The notes under the pieces were generated by a model that saw only the letters and a program-made list of their open reading frames with translations, did not search any database and was not told the DNA's origin. From Occallatibacter gabretensis (lineage in GTDB: Bacteria; Acidobacteriota; Terriglobia; Terriglobales; Acidobacteriaceae): 64,000 nt of DNA. A program made the translations under genes and the position numbers. The stretch spans positions 434,001 to 498,000 of the forward strand of contig NZ_LAIJ01000009.1 of the NCBI RefSeq assembly GCF_001449115.1, read 5' to 3'. Of the stretch, positions 9,182 to 18,570 are shown piece by piece. The stretch's first letter is position 1. Each line of letters begins with the position of its first letter.

Positions 9182-9302
9182 GATTCAAGGAACGTTTAAG
9201 TTCAAGAGATGAACAAATTTGATGCGTGCCGCCATCCTGCACTGCATCCGGCTCAGTATGAGAATCCTAACCCTGACATCCCGGCGCGTAAAGACTAAAT
9301 AT

Positions 9303-10187
9303 TCATGGTAGTTCAGTAATAGCATTATTTAGTTGCAACCATTCCCGGTCAGTGATACGCATCACACCGGCTTTCACATTTTCTTCAAGATGGGCCACCT
9401 TGCTCGTCCCCGGAATCGGCAGCATCACCGGCGAGCGATGCAGCAGCCAGGCCAGCGCAATCTGCGCCACGCTCAGCCCATGGCGCTCTGCCATTTGCGC
9501 GGCCACGCTTGCAGCAGGGTGTTCGGCTTGCAGCAGTTTGCCGCCCGCCATCGGATACCACGGCAAAAATCCAATCCCGCGCCCTTCGCACCACATCAGC
9601 GTCTCTTCGTGCCGCCGGTCTGCCAGCGAGTAGTGGTTCTGCACCGTCACAATCGGTACAATTTTTTCCGCCTCTTCAATCTGCTCCGGCGTTACCTCAC
9701 TCAACCCAACGTGCCGAATCTTGCCCTGCTCCTGCATTTGCTTCAGCGCGCCCAAACTCTCCTCCAGCGGAGTCCGCGGATCAATCCTGTGCAGCTGATA
9801 CAGCTCAATCCGCTCCACCTTCAGCCGCCGCAAACTCATCTCCACGCATTGAATCAGGTAACCCGCGCGGCCCACATATTCGGTCTTCGCCGGCCCCTGC
9901 CGCGTAATGCCGCCCTTGGTCGCAATCACCAGCCCTGCCGGATAAGGGTGAAGCGCCTCGCAGATCAGCCGCTCGGCAATCTCCGGCCCGTAGGCATCCG
10001 CCGTGTCAATCAGGTTTACGCCAAGCTCCACCGCACGCCGCAGCACCTGTCTTGCCGCCGCAGCATCCTCCGGCTCGCCCCACGCGCCGTCACCCACCAG
10101 CCGCATCGTGCCATAGCCCAGCCGGCGCACGCGCAAATCGCCGCCAATCAGAAACTCACCACTCGCCGCCGCCGAAATCTCTGTCAT
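9303..10187 (-). CDS. aldo/keto reductase family oxidoreductase
   Basis: NADPH-dependent reductase of the aldo/keto reductase fold, about 294 aa from the chosen ATG at 10187 (MTEISAAAS); a longer frame to 10271 adds low-quality sequence and runs into the divergent gene's leader. The beta-barrel signature is present: Asp-Thr-Ala-Asp-Ala-Tyr-Gly (catalytic Asp and Tyr), Lys in the VIATKGG strand, and His in LYQLHRID. The C-terminal GTSKVAHLEEN cofactor-binding segment is intact. The substrate is unknown. It is transcribed divergently from the TM2-domain gene with about 107 bases between starts. Confidence 0.88.
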   Translation of the reverse strand: MTEISAAASGEFLIGGDLRVRRLGYGTMRLVGDGAWGEPEDAAAARQVLRRAVELGVNLIDTADAYGPEIAERLICEALHPYPAGLVIATKGGITRQGPAKTEYVGRAGYLIQCVEMSLRRLKVERIELYQLHRIDPRTPLEESLGALKQMQEQGKIRHVGLSEVTPEQIEEAEKIVPIVTVQNHYSLADRRHEETLMWCEGRGIGFLPWYPMAGGKLLQAEHPAASVAAQMAERHGLSVAQIALAWLLHRSPVMLPIPGTSKVAHLEENVKAGVMRITDREWLQLNNAITELP

Positions 10188-10294
10188 CGCATCTACGATG
10201 CTACCGCGCCCAATTCTGCTCGTAGCCCGTGAACCATTTCCCCCCTCCGCGCGTAATATCTTTCGTAGCAACGAATCGCAGTCAGGAGCAGCCC

Positions 10295-10789
10295 ATGAGC
10301 AGCCTTTACTATTCCGCCCCGTATTCCAATCTCGAGACGGTCTTTTATCAGCAGTACCAGGCCACGCGGCGCGATGAAGTAGTAGGCGTTCTGCTGGCGC
10401 TCTTTCTAGGCGGCTTCGGCGCGCACCACTTCTACCTGGGCCGCATCGGGCTCGGCATTCTCTATCTCTGCTTCAGCTGGACGGGGCTTACCTGGATCCT
10501 CGGCTTCATTGAGTGCTTCTTCATGCCCGGCCGCGTCCGCGAGTTCAACGCCATCCAGGCCGCAGGCATCGCCGCCGCGCTCGGCATTGGCGTACCGCAA
10601 GGATGGGGCTATCCCGTCAATGTAAATGTCTATACGCAGCAGCCCGCCGCCGCTACCGTAGGTGGAGTCGCACCGGCTCCGGTTTCCACGATGGCTTTGT
10701 CCACGCTAGTCGCCTGCCCGCGATGCCGCAACGCCAACCCACCCGGCTCCCGCTTCTGCGGCGGCTGCGGACACGCCCTCGAAGGATAG
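10295..10789 (+). CDS. TM2 domain protein with C-terminal zinc ribbon
   Basis: Small membrane protein of 164 aa. The start ATG at 10295 is preceded by AGGAG. The TM2 domain (roughly residues 30-90) shows the typical FLGGFGAHHFYLGR turn and two TM helices. A linker rich in Ala, Pro and Val leads to a C-terminal zinc-ribbon motif of CPRC...CGGC type. TM2 proteins with zinc ribbons are common in bacteria but lack an assigned function. Nothing near it suggests a pathway. Confidence 0.8.
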   Translation: MSSLYYSAPYSNLETVFYQQYQATRRDEVVGVLLALFLGGFGAHHFYLGRIGLGILYLCFSWTGLTWILGFIECFFMPGRVREFNAIQAAGIAAALGIGVPQGWGYPVNVNVYTQQPAAATVGGVAPAPVSTMALSTLVACPRCRNANPPGSRFCGGCGHALEG

Positions 10790-10924
10790 CGAACGGGGAA
10801 TTGAAAACCCGCAGCTTCATCACCGGCCACGGCACAAACACGGCATAAATAGAAAGGCGCGATTTGCATTCACGAACCGCACCTTTGTTTTTCTAGTCCC
10901 TTAGTCCCTATTCCCTAAGTCCCT

Positions 10925-10953
10925 GTAATTTGCGCGCTCCGCGCGCAAATTAC
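10925..10953. repeat. perfect 13-bp inverted repeat
   Basis: GTAATTTGCGCGC, loop TCC, and its exact complement. The stop codon of the minus-strand gene at 10950 lies inside the right arm. Neither side has a T-tract, so it is not a standard terminator. Just upstream (10893-10923) is a run of AGTCCCT-like heptamers. It may be a palindromic repeat element or mRNA 3'-end structure. Confidence 0.6.
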
Positions 10954-11888
10954 ATATTCGCTTCGCCCGCCCGCATGCTCTCGTTGAAGTGCGGCTTGGT
11001 GAAGTTCAATCCGGCCTCGAGAGCCGCCTTGAACTCCGGCGCACGTTCCAGCAGCGTGGGCGTGGGCGCGGCAAACTCGCCATCTATGGTGAGCAGCCCT
11101 TCGCCCGCCTCGTGGCTTGCCATACGCAGCAGGTCGGCTTCAGTCGTGTTCAGGTACTGCGCATCCTGCGGATCAGCAATCCACACCGGCTTATTCTCAC
11201 CCAGCACACCGCTCAGCCAGTACACCTTGCTCAGCAGGTATTGCAGCCGCTCGGTGTCGTTGGTATCTGTAAAGACAAACTGCTTATGCCAGCGGCTGTA
11301 AAAGCGAGTCGTCACAAAGACTGGCTGGCGATTGCCCGACTTCAAAAACTCAAGCTGTCCCAGGTCCAACGTCTTGCGGACAGCGTTGTACACAAACGAC
11401 TCCGCATAGGGCTGCTCCATCGCCGGAACGATCTCGGCAAACGTCACCGTCACGCTCGCAGCCAGCTTCACGTGCAGTGTCTCCGCTCCGCCGTCAGCCA
11501 GACGCATCTCACCATGCACAATGTAGGTGTCCGCGCCCGAAGTGGACAGGTGGAACGGCCACGCAAACTTACTCAGCGAAACAGGCAGGCCGCCCAGCGT
11601 CACATAACACTCGGGCCGCGGATTCCTCAGCCGTTTAGCCGCCGCCGCCAGGTGCGCCGTCAGCCCATCAGCCAGCCCGGCCTTCGCCGGATCAAATCCC
11701 TCGCTCAGCTCAAGCTGCAGCGTTCTGCCCTCGGCCCCGGAAACAGCCCCGGGCGCCGCCAGCACAAACACCGCCGTGGGCTCGTCGTGAAAATCCTTGC
11801 CTTGGCTGATCGATGAGACTGTTAGCCCAGCCTTGGCTGCGGCTGCTTCCAGAGTTTTGACAAGAGACGACTGCGATGCAACGGTCAT
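10950..11888 (-). CDS. conserved hypothetical cytoplasmic protein
   Basis: I do not recognise this family. The product is 312 aa from the ATG at 11888 (MTVASQSSL), with AGGA about 10 bases upstream; an in-frame TTG at 11897 is possible. There is no signal peptide or TM segment. It is soluble, with alternating Ala/Leu-rich helices and beta strands. The C-terminal third has a conserved-looking Trp-Ile-Ala-Asp-Pro-Gln-Asp stretch. It is probably co-transcribed ahead of no known partner. The next small unknown gene (12249 to 11962) lies upstream on the same strand, 73 bases away. Confidence 0.6.
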   Translation of the reverse strand: MTVASQSSLVKTLEAAAAKAGLTVSSISQGKDFHDEPTAVFVLAAPGAVSGAEGRTLQLELSEGFDPAKAGLADGLTAHLAAAAKRLRNPRPECYVTLGGLPVSLSKFAWPFHLSTSGADTYIVHGEMRLADGGAETLHVKLAASVTVTFAEIVPAMEQPYAESFVYNAVRKTLDLGQLEFLKSGNRQPVFVTTRFYSRWHKQFVFTDTNDTERLQYLLSKVYWLSGVLGENKPVWIADPQDAQYLNTTEADLLRMASHEAGEGLLTIDGEFAAPTPTLLERAPEFKAALEAGLNFTKPHFNESMRAGEANM

Positions 11889-11961
11889 AAGAAGCAAATC
11901 CTGCTGTGAAATCGGTACCCTTCCAGTCTAGTGCATTGGCGCACACGGGATCGCACCAGTT

Positions 11962-12249
11962 TCACCCCGCGTTCGGCACCCAGATCTTTTCCGCCTTCAC
12001 AATCATGGCGTCAGCAGGCAGAGGAATCACTTCCTCGGAGCTGGCAAAGAATGCCAGGCCTTTGTAGCTTGTCAGGTATTGATACTTGTGTTTGAAAAAT
12101 CCTCCGTCCGCTGTAACCACCAAAGGCTCCTGCACCTTTGCCAAAATCTTCTGAAACTCCTCCGCCTCAACAAAGACCACCGTGCCTGCGGCCTTGATAG
12201 CGTTCGCCATCGCCGCCGCCGCTGCTGCTGCTCCTGCTGCTGCACCCAT
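11962..12249 (-). CDS. small conserved hypothetical protein with Ala-rich N terminus
   Basis: 95 aa. The start at 12249 is supported by a strong GGAGGA six bases upstream; the open frame further upstream lacks coding character. The N terminus is a Gly/Ala run (about 20 residues), followed by a compact alpha/beta segment with the pattern FQKILAKVQEPLVV and a Lys/His/Tyr-rich stretch. I do not recognise the fold. Many soil bacteria carry similar short proteins with poly-Ala starts. Function unknown. Confidence 0.6.
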   Translation of the reverse strand: MGAAAGAAAAAAAMANAIKAAGTVVFVEAEEFQKILAKVQEPLVVTADGGFFKHKYQYLTSYKGLAFFASSEEVIPLPADAMIVKAEKIWVPNAG

Positions 12250-12484
12250 ATTTTTCCTCCTGCCAATAGAATGTTCGCAGATCCTGCCAGGAACCCAGGC
12301 AGCCGGGTGCCTCATCCTTGGAGCAGTTTCATCGCACCACCGGGTCCCCAGCGCGCGATTTTTGTGCGATTCCCCAGCCGCACCACAAAAGCCGGGTGCA
12401 CCATTCGTGCGGCGTCTCTGTTCCGTGTCGCCGGGTGGAATAGCACTCTCGCTTCCCTTCCGCAATCGAGCTAAAAACTAAGGG

Positions 12485-13237
12485 CTAAAAGCCGCTACCC
12501 AGCCCAAACAAAACCTTCTTCTTCGGCTTCAACGCCGCCTCAATTGGCGCATTCAGCGCATCCACCATCGGCGTCGCCAGCTTGAAATACCTGATCAATG
12601 TCGCCGCAAGATTCTTATCCAGAGCCGTCTCCGCGGGCAGCGTCGCACCCAGCCCCCACTGCCGGCATTTGATCAAATCCATCCCCGGGTGCTCGGCAGG
12701 AAATCCCTTTGGAGGCCGCGTCAACGCATTCCCGTCGAACTCAGTGAAGTGCCTGCGCACGTTAGGCTTTTGGAGAAGCTTTCTGAACGATTCGTGATTC
12801 TCCAGCAGCCAGTTCCGTATCGCCGCCAGCTGATCCTTCTCCGGCATATACGCACCCGCGGCAATCACCACTTCCTTGGCGCTCACGTGAAAGTAGTACC
12901 CCGCGCCGGATGTCTTCTCCAGCCCTTGATGCGACCACCACGCCGCCACATGTGTCTTGTAAGGCCGTTTGTCGGAGGCAAACCGCGTGTCCCGATAAAT
13001 CCGAAACAGGCTCTTCTCCGCCGGCCGCACGTGCTGCGGCGCAAACTCCAGCATCGCCTCCGTCACCTTGCGAACAACGGCGAGCATCGGCTCCTTCAGC
13101 TCCGCCTCAAAAGTAGCCTTGCGAGGCTGAAACCACTCGCGATCGTTATGCCGCGCGAGGTTGCGCAAAAACTTCAGCGCCTCCGGTCGGAAGTAAGGAA
13201 CAGCAGGCTCGGAAGCAGTTTTCACGGTACGTGACAT
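12485..13237 (-). CDS. DUF2461 / TIGR02453 family protein
   Basis: 250 aa. It matches the TIGR02453 pattern: an N-terminal Phe-Leu-x-x-Leu-x-x-x-Asn/His-Asp-Arg-Glu-Trp-Phe segment (FLRNLARHNDREWF), then FRIYRDTRFASDKRPYK, and Gly-Tyr-Tyr-Phe-His near the middle. No enzymatic function is established for the family. It is soluble with no signal peptide. It is a monocistronic unit with 43 bases to the next gene. Confidence 0.8.
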   Translation of the reverse strand: MSRTVKTASEPAVPYFRPEALKFLRNLARHNDREWFQPRKATFEAELKEPMLAVVRKVTEAMLEFAPQHVRPAEKSLFRIYRDTRFASDKRPYKTHVAAWWSHQGLEKTSGAGYYFHVSAKEVVIAAGAYMPEKDQLAAIRNWLLENHESFRKLLQKPNVRRHFTEFDGNALTRPPKGFPAEHPGMDLIKCRQWGLGATLPAETALDKNLAATLIRYFKLATPMVDALNAPIEAALKPKKKVLFGLGSGF

Positions 13238-13280
13238 AGTACAGGCAGGCTAACAAAAAACGCGCCTCCGTGTTCCACAC

Positions 13281-14165
13281 CTAGGGTGTGGCCGCATCCT
13301 TCTGCGCAGCCTGTCGCGCCATTTTGGCCCGATGGCGGCGGATGTAGTGAGCGGCAATATCCGGATAGAACTCGCGAATCGATGCGAACGCCACGTCGCG
13401 CATCACGGAATAGCCGAATTTGCTCGCCAACACAGTGAAGCTCGTCGCGCTCGAAGGATAGTAGTTCTTAGAGATCACCTGCGTCAGAACCTTGCCTCCC
13501 AGCCCCGCAATATTCGGTGTCTGCCTGCCGCCATAGGTTCGCGCCACTGCCTGCCGGCTGATTACGTACAACGCACGCATCGGGATGCTGTGTCCCGCCC
13601 CCAGCGCGTAATAGCGGGTATCCTCATGCAGAAGACTGGGCAGCAGCCACGCGGAAAGATAGGTTCCGTCTGTCTTGTCCACAAAGCCACGCCATGTATA
13701 CGCATAAAAGCCCCCCACGCCCTTGCCCAGGGCAGGGTGAGTATTGATAGCTTCGGCAGAAAGGGAAGTTATACCGAGAAAGACAAACGACGAATAATCG
13801 AATGCCTGGTGGGTGGCGATACCGAAGCTGTACTTCCATCCCAGCGGATGGGGCGCGACACCTCCGGAGACGGAGCGGAAGTTGGGCATGAAACCCAGAA
13901 TGCGCTTCGGCTGATGGAGTTCCAGCGGAGCCGTATCATCTCCGCCGCCTGTTTTCTGTTGGGCTTTTTGCTGCTCAGCCCCCTGCGACTGCGGCACATC
14001 TGTGAAGCTGCCTGACCACGTGGAATCCGCGGCTCCATCGCTGGGACCGGAGGCGGCAAAATACACCTGAGGAACGGGAGCATCCGGAAGCGGCGCCGAT
14101 TGAGCCTGACTGCCGACGCCAACACACATACAAAGAAAAACTATACCGCGATGCAAATTCGCCAT
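13281..14165 (-). CDS. secreted hypothetical protein
   Basis: 294 aa with an N-terminal signal peptide (about residues 1-22, ending near SQA-QS). A Pro/Gln/Ser-rich linker (residues 24-75) leads to a domain with Trp-Lys-Tyr, Tyr-Thr-Trp-Arg and His-Glu-Asp-Thr-Arg-Tyr patterns. This resembles periplasmic proteins seen repeatedly in Acidobacteria. The C terminus is rich in Arg/Lys. The AAGG upstream sits almost against the ATG, so the true ribosome site is unclear. Function unknown. Confidence 0.6.
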   Translation of the reverse strand: MANLHRGIVFLCMCVGVGSQAQSAPLPDAPVPQVYFAASGPSDGAADSTWSGSFTDVPQSQGAEQQKAQQKTGGGDDTAPLELHQPKRILGFMPNFRSVSGGVAPHPLGWKYSFGIATHQAFDYSSFVFLGITSLSAEAINTHPALGKGVGGFYAYTWRGFVDKTDGTYLSAWLLPSLLHEDTRYYALGAGHSIPMRALYVISRQAVARTYGGRQTPNIAGLGGKVLTQVISKNYYPSSATSFTVLASKFGYSVMRDVAFASIREFYPDIAAHYIRRHRAKMARQAAQKDAATP

Positions 14166-14171
14166 CCTTAA

Positions 14172-14225
14172 AAGCAGGGGGAACCATGTCGTTCCGAAAG
14201 GCCGGAACGCAGCAGTCCCTGAATG
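14172..14225 (+). ncRNA. candidate signal recognition particle RNA helix-8-like hairpin
   Basis: The segment AGGGGGAACCATGTC, a 7-bp hairpin (CGTTCCG/CGGAACG, loop AAAGGC), then CAGCAGTCCCTG. Its flanks GAACCATGTC and GCAGCAG match the conserved bubble strands of bacterial SRP RNA as I recall them from Bacillus scRNA. CAGGG and CCCTG can close the outer stem. The usual tetraloop stem and the 5' AGG of the bubble are not the standard sequence, so this is a divergent candidate. It fills part of the gap between ruvA and the secreted protein gene. The 3' extent is uncertain and may reach about 14290. Confidence 0.4.
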
Positions 14226-14349
14226 ATTACGAGAGCGAAGAAATTAAGCAGGCAGGTTACGGCAGCATTGGGCGATAAACCGTCGCGCAGAATTCCGGGC
14301 TCGGATACCTCGATGTCCCCCCTGGACCTGACTTACATAGGTTATCTGA

Positions 14350-14940
14350 CTATCGAATCACCTTCAACGCCCCGCGGAACAACCGATCGAAATCCCCCGC
14401 CAGCGCCGCATCCTTGCTCACCGCCTGCTCAATCGCCTTTTCCGCGGCGGGCCGCTGATAGCCAAGGTTCACCAGCGCGCTCAGCACATCGTCCACCGCC
14501 GCGCCCTTCACGCCAGTCGGCACAGGAGCCACGGCAAAATCATCGAGCTTGTCTTTCAGCTCCACAACCAACCTCTCCGCCAGCTTCTTTCCCACACCCG
14601 GAATCCGCGTCAGCTGCGCATGATCCTGCGCCCGAATCGCCTGCACCGCGCGCTCTGGCTGCAACCCGGAAAGCATCTTGATCGCCAGCTTCGGCCCCAC
14701 GCCGCTGACAGTAATCAGCCGCTCAAACAGCCGCTTCTCCTCGCGATCGTGAAACCCAAACAGCGAAATGGCATCATCCGTCACCTGCGTATGAATGTGC
14801 AGCGAAGCTTCTGCGCCCACTCCCGGGAGCATCGTAAACGTCGGCACGGAGATGGCCACGTCATAGCCCACGCCGCCCGCTTCGACAATCGCCTGCCCCG
14901 GCTGCTTGTCGATCAGCTTCCCACGCAAGTGTGCAATCAT
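14350..14940 (-). CDS. ruvA: Holliday junction branch migration protein RuvA
   Basis: DNA-binding subunit of the RuvAB branch-migration complex, 196 aa, normal length. Domain I (OB fold) starts MIAHLRGKL and has Gly-Val-Gly-Tyr. Two helix-hairpin-helix motifs follow (SGVGPKLAIKML and PGVGKKLAERLV, about residues 78-125). After an acidic linker the C-terminal RuvB-contacting domain (about 147-196) has ALVNLGYQRPAAEKAI. ruvB and ruvC are not adjacent in the window. The gene is divergent from the patatin-like gene. Confidence 0.95.
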   Translation of the reverse strand: MIAHLRGKLIDKQPGQAIVEAGGVGYDVAISVPTFTMLPGVGAEASLHIHTQVTDDAISLFGFHDREEKRLFERLITVSGVGPKLAIKMLSGLQPERAVQAIRAQDHAQLTRIPGVGKKLAERLVVELKDKLDDFAVAPVPTGVKGAAVDDVLSALVNLGYQRPAAEKAIEQAVSKDAALAGDFDRLFRGALKVIR

Positions 14941-15015
14941 TCCCTAGATTCTCGCCTGTGCGCCCGTGCCCGTGCAACGCGCGGCAATCGCAATGCACTA
15001 TCTCTCGAAAAAACA

Positions 15016-15034
15016 TTGCCTGGACAGCTAGTCC
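15016..15034. repeat. dispersed palindromic element, copy 1 (non-coding)
   Basis: TTGCCTGGACAGCTAGTCC. It matches the core seen at 20086, 26118 and 53921, with one change from the consensus TGCCTGGACRGCCAGTCC. It lies in the ruvA/patatin divergent spacer. Confidence 0.5.
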
Positions 15035-15203
15035 TTGCGCTATCCTTGCTCTGTTTTCCTCACACTTTCCCGGTAGCTGTTCTACGCATCCTCTCGCCCT
15101 CAGGCCCGCGCCCTGCGCGGTTGGCGAATTCTTTCCTGGGTGGCTTCTCCGAGCCGGGTAATTGGACCACTCGCTGTGCCAATTTCCATCGGGGGTTGTT
15201 TCT

Positions 15204-18038
15204 ATGTGGAAGTGGATCTTTTCGCTCTTCTTCGGTAAGGCTGGGCATTCTTTCGGTGCGCTCGTACGCTACCTTTACTTTCTGCGCTTCGCCATCTTTC
15301 TCTGGCTTCTTCCAGTCCTGTTCTGCGCCCTGAATGAGACCGGCGCGCGCACTCTCTTGAGTGGCATTGTTACGCCGGTGCGCTGGGTGCAGTATCTTTG
15401 CGTCTCTTTCTTCCTCGTCGCAAACGGATTTGAATCCCTGACTCTCGCACGCATCGTTCTCTTCCATGGAGAAGAACGCTTCGGCCACCGGCCTCCGCTG
15501 TGGCTGGCGCGCTTCTTCGCCGCTGAAAGAAAGCAGGAGCACAAGTGGCTCCCCGATCACCGGTGGTTTGCTGAGACCATCGCGCCCCTAGCCTCGCAGC
15601 TGACCAACCTCTTCATGTTCGGGTACTTCTTCATCAACGGCGGCAAGGAAGGCGTCTCTTCGGGACAAATTGCACTGGGCATTACCTCCGGCGTCATTCT
15701 TGCGCTCTTTTTCTGGTACGCCGTATGCGGCTGCTACTACCTCACCTACCAGCCGGTAAATCAGCCTGAAGATGGCACAGCTTTGTCTACAGCGGCGAAG
15801 ACGCTCGTGCTGCCACGTTGGATGTTTTGGCTCAGTGAAGACGGCCAGGGACGCGGACGCGGCGATGTGCTTGAATACGCCAAAGCACCCGATAAATTAG
15901 AGAAGATCACAGGACTCTTTGCCTTCTTTTTTCCCATCGATGGCTATAAGCCGAAAAACAAAAGCTTGCTTTTTGAAGCACACTACTTTGCGCTGGTAGC
16001 CTCCGGAGGGTTTTTCGGACTCTACTTTGCCCTGTGCCCCATCACGGCTCCCATGCCTGTCAGTTTCTGGCCCTGGGCCTCCATGATTGTCTACGTACTT
16101 GGCGGCCTCATCTTCATGGTTGTGGTTCGCAAAACGGTGCCAGGCGGAGCAGAACTCAGCCCTCCGGAAGCCAAGCGCCTCTTCCTTTGGAAGCTTTGCC
16201 TCGGCTTGCTCATGGTCGGCTTCTCCTTGTCCCTTCCTCTGCTTTATTTGGTAGAAGATGCTGAACGCTTCCCCATCCTCGCCCTCGTGCTCATCCTCAT
16301 CATGTCTGCCGGCTGGCTGCTCGGCGGCCTCGCCTTCTTTCTCGATCGCTTCCGCGTACCCGTGATCACCGCCGTCATCTTCACCATCGTCATTCCGCGC
16401 ATGCTTCATTTCGACGCCGGAATGGACGAACACTACATCTCCATCGCAACCCGTCAAAGCCCGGCCACGCTTCCCACACCTGCCGAAATTCTCTCCGCCA
16501 AGCTGCAGAAGCTCCCCGACGATCAGCCTCTGATCATCGTCACCTCTACCGGTGGCGGCATTCACGCTGCGGCATGGACCGCAGCCGTCCTTCAGCAGCT
16601 TGAGCATCTCTTCCATGACAACCAGATGCCTGAGCTCAAGTCCTTCCACGACCACGTTCTCTTGCTCAGCACCGTCTCCGGCGGCAGCGCAGGCCTGTAC
16701 ACCTATCTGCGGGAGCTGGACCCCAAGCTCAACGGAGGCAATCCCCAGTGGGATCGCATGCCCATTGAAGCCGAGTGCTCCAGCCTTGAAGCCGTTGGCT
16801 GGGGCATGGTCTATTACGACATCCCAAAGTCCGTCGTGCCTGTCATTCCCTACTTCGTGCCTCCGTCGTCAGGCGTTGACGACCTGAAAAAGTGGCCTCT
16901 CTTCAAGGACCGCACCTGGGCCTTGCGTCGCGCCTTCTCACGCAATCTCAACGACGCATATTGCCAGACCGTCTTTGAGCAGAACTACAACCTGAGCGAC
17001 AAGTTCAGGCCCATTCTGCGCAGTGAAGTCCTCTACGCGCACGGTCAGAATGAAAAGAACGAAGCCGAGCTAATGGCCGGCAATCTCAACCCACTCGACG
17101 ACTCCATCCCCGCATTCACCATGAACACCACCACGGTCGAAGGCGGATATCGGTTTCTATCGGCCAACTATAGGGTTCTCCCCGCTTCCCTCACACCTGA
17201 TCCCTTCAATCCCGAGCCTGCGGAATCGTTCCTGCAGGTATACGGAAGACAACGGCTTCCCGACCCTCCCGTCAGCCGGAACTTCGCGAATAAATACGCC
17301 GATCTTCCTCTCGCCACAGCCGCGCAGCTCTCCGCAACCTTTCCGTACGTCTCCTCGGCCGCGACCTTCCCCAACATGCACCACAAACTCGGTGTCCACT
17401 TCGTCGATGGAGGCTACTACGACAACGACGGCACCGCATCCGCCATGGAATTTCTGCGCGCCTCACTCGATTGCTGGGGAGACGCGCGCAGGAAGCAGGC
17501 CTCATCGCCCCAAAACCCATGCAGCGTCATTGAAGCAAGAGTGAAATCCTCCGGCCCGCTTCGAATCATTCTCGTAGAAATTCGCAACAGCCCCGATGTA
17601 TCCCCGACCGCTCAGGCATGTTGCCTCGCCTGGCAGGATATCGCAAGCAACAAAGTCCCCTGGAACCTCTTCAATCAGCTCTTCGCGCCGCTTCAGGGCT
17701 TCTGGGGAGCAGGCCATGACAGCATCACAGACCGCAACCGCAACGTCCTTCTCATGCTCATGGGCACGTACAAGGATCGGCTGGACATCAAGCATTTCGT
17801 GATCGACGACCGCTCTACCGCCCCTAACAGCACGGCTACCGATAAGCCCCTTACCGATCCGTTGAACTGGTCGCTTACCCCGGCCCAGCAGTATGAAGTT
17901 ACAGACACCGCAACCAATGACGAGAACTGCGCCAAGTATCAGAAAATCAAGAGTTGTTTCCTGCCAGGTGCAGCCTGCGATCCCAACGTAGCCCCGCCAC
18001 CGGTGGAACACAATACCTGCAGAAGAACGCATCCGTAG
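15204..18038 (+). CDS. polytopic membrane protein with C-terminal patatin-like phospholipase domain
   Basis: About 944 aa from the ATG at 15204 (MWKWIF), with a GGGGG ten bases upstream; the open frame begins at 15162. The N-terminal half carries about eight to ten TM helices. From about residue 440 a patatin domain is visible: the oxyanion stretch Thr-Gly-Gly-Gly-Ile-His, the nucleophile elbow SGGSAG (Gly-X-Ser-X-Gly), and the catalytic Asp in FVDGGYYDNDG. So the Ser/Asp dyad is complete. A predicted lipid acyl hydrolase tethered to the inner membrane. The Cys-rich C terminus is unusual. Substrate unknown. Confidence 0.8.
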   Translation: MWKWIFSLFFGKAGHSFGALVRYLYFLRFAIFLWLLPVLFCALNETGARTLLSGIVTPVRWVQYLCVSFFLVANGFESLTLARIVLFHGEERFGHRPPLWLARFFAAERKQEHKWLPDHRWFAETIAPLASQLTNLFMFGYFFINGGKEGVSSGQIALGITSGVILALFFWYAVCGCYYLTYQPVNQPEDGTALSTAAKTLVLPRWMFWLSEDGQGRGRGDVLEYAKAPDKLEKITGLFAFFFPIDGYKPKNKSLLFEAHYFALVASGGFFGLYFALCPITAPMPVSFWPWASMIVYVLGGLIFMVVVRKTVPGGAELSPPEAKRLFLWKLCLGLLMVGFSLSLPLLYLVEDAERFPILALVLILIMSAGWLLGGLAFFLDRFRVPVITAVIFTIVIPRMLHFDAGMDEHYISIATRQSPATLPTPAEILSAKLQKLPDDQPLIIVTSTGGGIHAAAWTAAVLQQLEHLFHDNQMPELKSFHDHVLLLSTVSGGSAGLYTYLRELDPKLNGGNPQWDRMPIEAECSSLEAVGWGMVYYDIPKSVVPVIPYFVPPSSGVDDLKKWPLFKDRTWALRRAFSRNLNDAYCQTVFEQNYNLSDKFRPILRSEVLYAHGQNEKNEAELMAGNLNPLDDSIPAFTMNTTTVEGGYRFLSANYRVLPASLTPDPFNPEPAESFLQVYGRQRLPDPPVSRNFANKYADLPLATAAQLSATFPYVSSAATFPNMHHKLGVHFVDGGYYDNDGTASAMEFLRASLDCWGDARRKQASSPQNPCSVIEARVKSSGPLRIILVEIRNSPDVSPTAQACCLAWQDIASNKVPWNLFNQLFAPLQGFWGAGHDSITDRNRNVLLMLMGTYKDRLDIKHFVIDDRSTAPNSTATDKPLTDPLNWSLTPAQQYEVTDTATNDENCAKYQKIKSCFLPGAACDPNVAPPPVEHNTCRRTHP

Positions 18039-18149
18039 TGCGCTGTACCCACCGCAGCGTATGCTGTTGCGGCGCTTTCTCAGGAAAAGAACTGCCTATA
18101 ATGCCCTCATGGATCAGGCACTCAGAGTTGCATTGCAAGGAGTCTCATA

Positions 18150-18536
18150 ATGAAGATCGTCGCCGCCATCGCCCGCTATCTGCTGGGCATACTCTTTCTG
18201 GTCTTTGGCAGTAACGCATTCCTGCATTTCATTCCCACTGGCCCTATGCCTCCTGGCCTCATGGGGCAATTTGCCGGCGCGCTTGCCGCCTCCGGCTATG
18301 TATACGTCATCGGTTTCTTTCAGGTAGTGCCCGCTTTGCTCCTCCTCGTCAATCGCTTCGTCCCGCTCGCGGTCACGCTGCTCGGTCCAATGATCTTCAA
18401 CATTCTCGTGGTGCACGTACTCATGGCGCCGGCCAGCATTGCTCCGGGCGCGCTGGCAGCCATCCTCTGGTTCATCCTCTTCTGGCACGTCTTTCCGGCA
18501 CTCAAAGGCATCTTTCAGGCCAAAGTCGAGAACTGA
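18150..18536 (+). CDS. DoxX family membrane protein
   Basis: 128 aa with four TM helices. It starts Met-Lys-Ile-Val-Ala and continues with ARYLLGILFLVFGSNAF, typical of DoxX-like proteins; the middle helix pair carries GFFQVVPALLLLVNR. DoxX proteins are linked to quinone or thiosulfate metabolism in some organisms, but this short form is generally of unknown function. AAGGAG lies nine bases before the start (GCAAGGAGTCTCATA-ATG). It is followed 34 bases later by lipB on the same strand. Confidence 0.8.
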   Translation: MKIVAAIARYLLGILFLVFGSNAFLHFIPTGPMPPGLMGQFAGALAASGYVYVIGFFQVVPALLLLVNRFVPLAVTLLGPMIFNILVVHVLMAPASIAPGALAAILWFILFWHVFPALKGIFQAKVEN

Positions 18537-18570
18537 TCCGAACCATTCGCCGCTCGTAAAATAGAAATGA

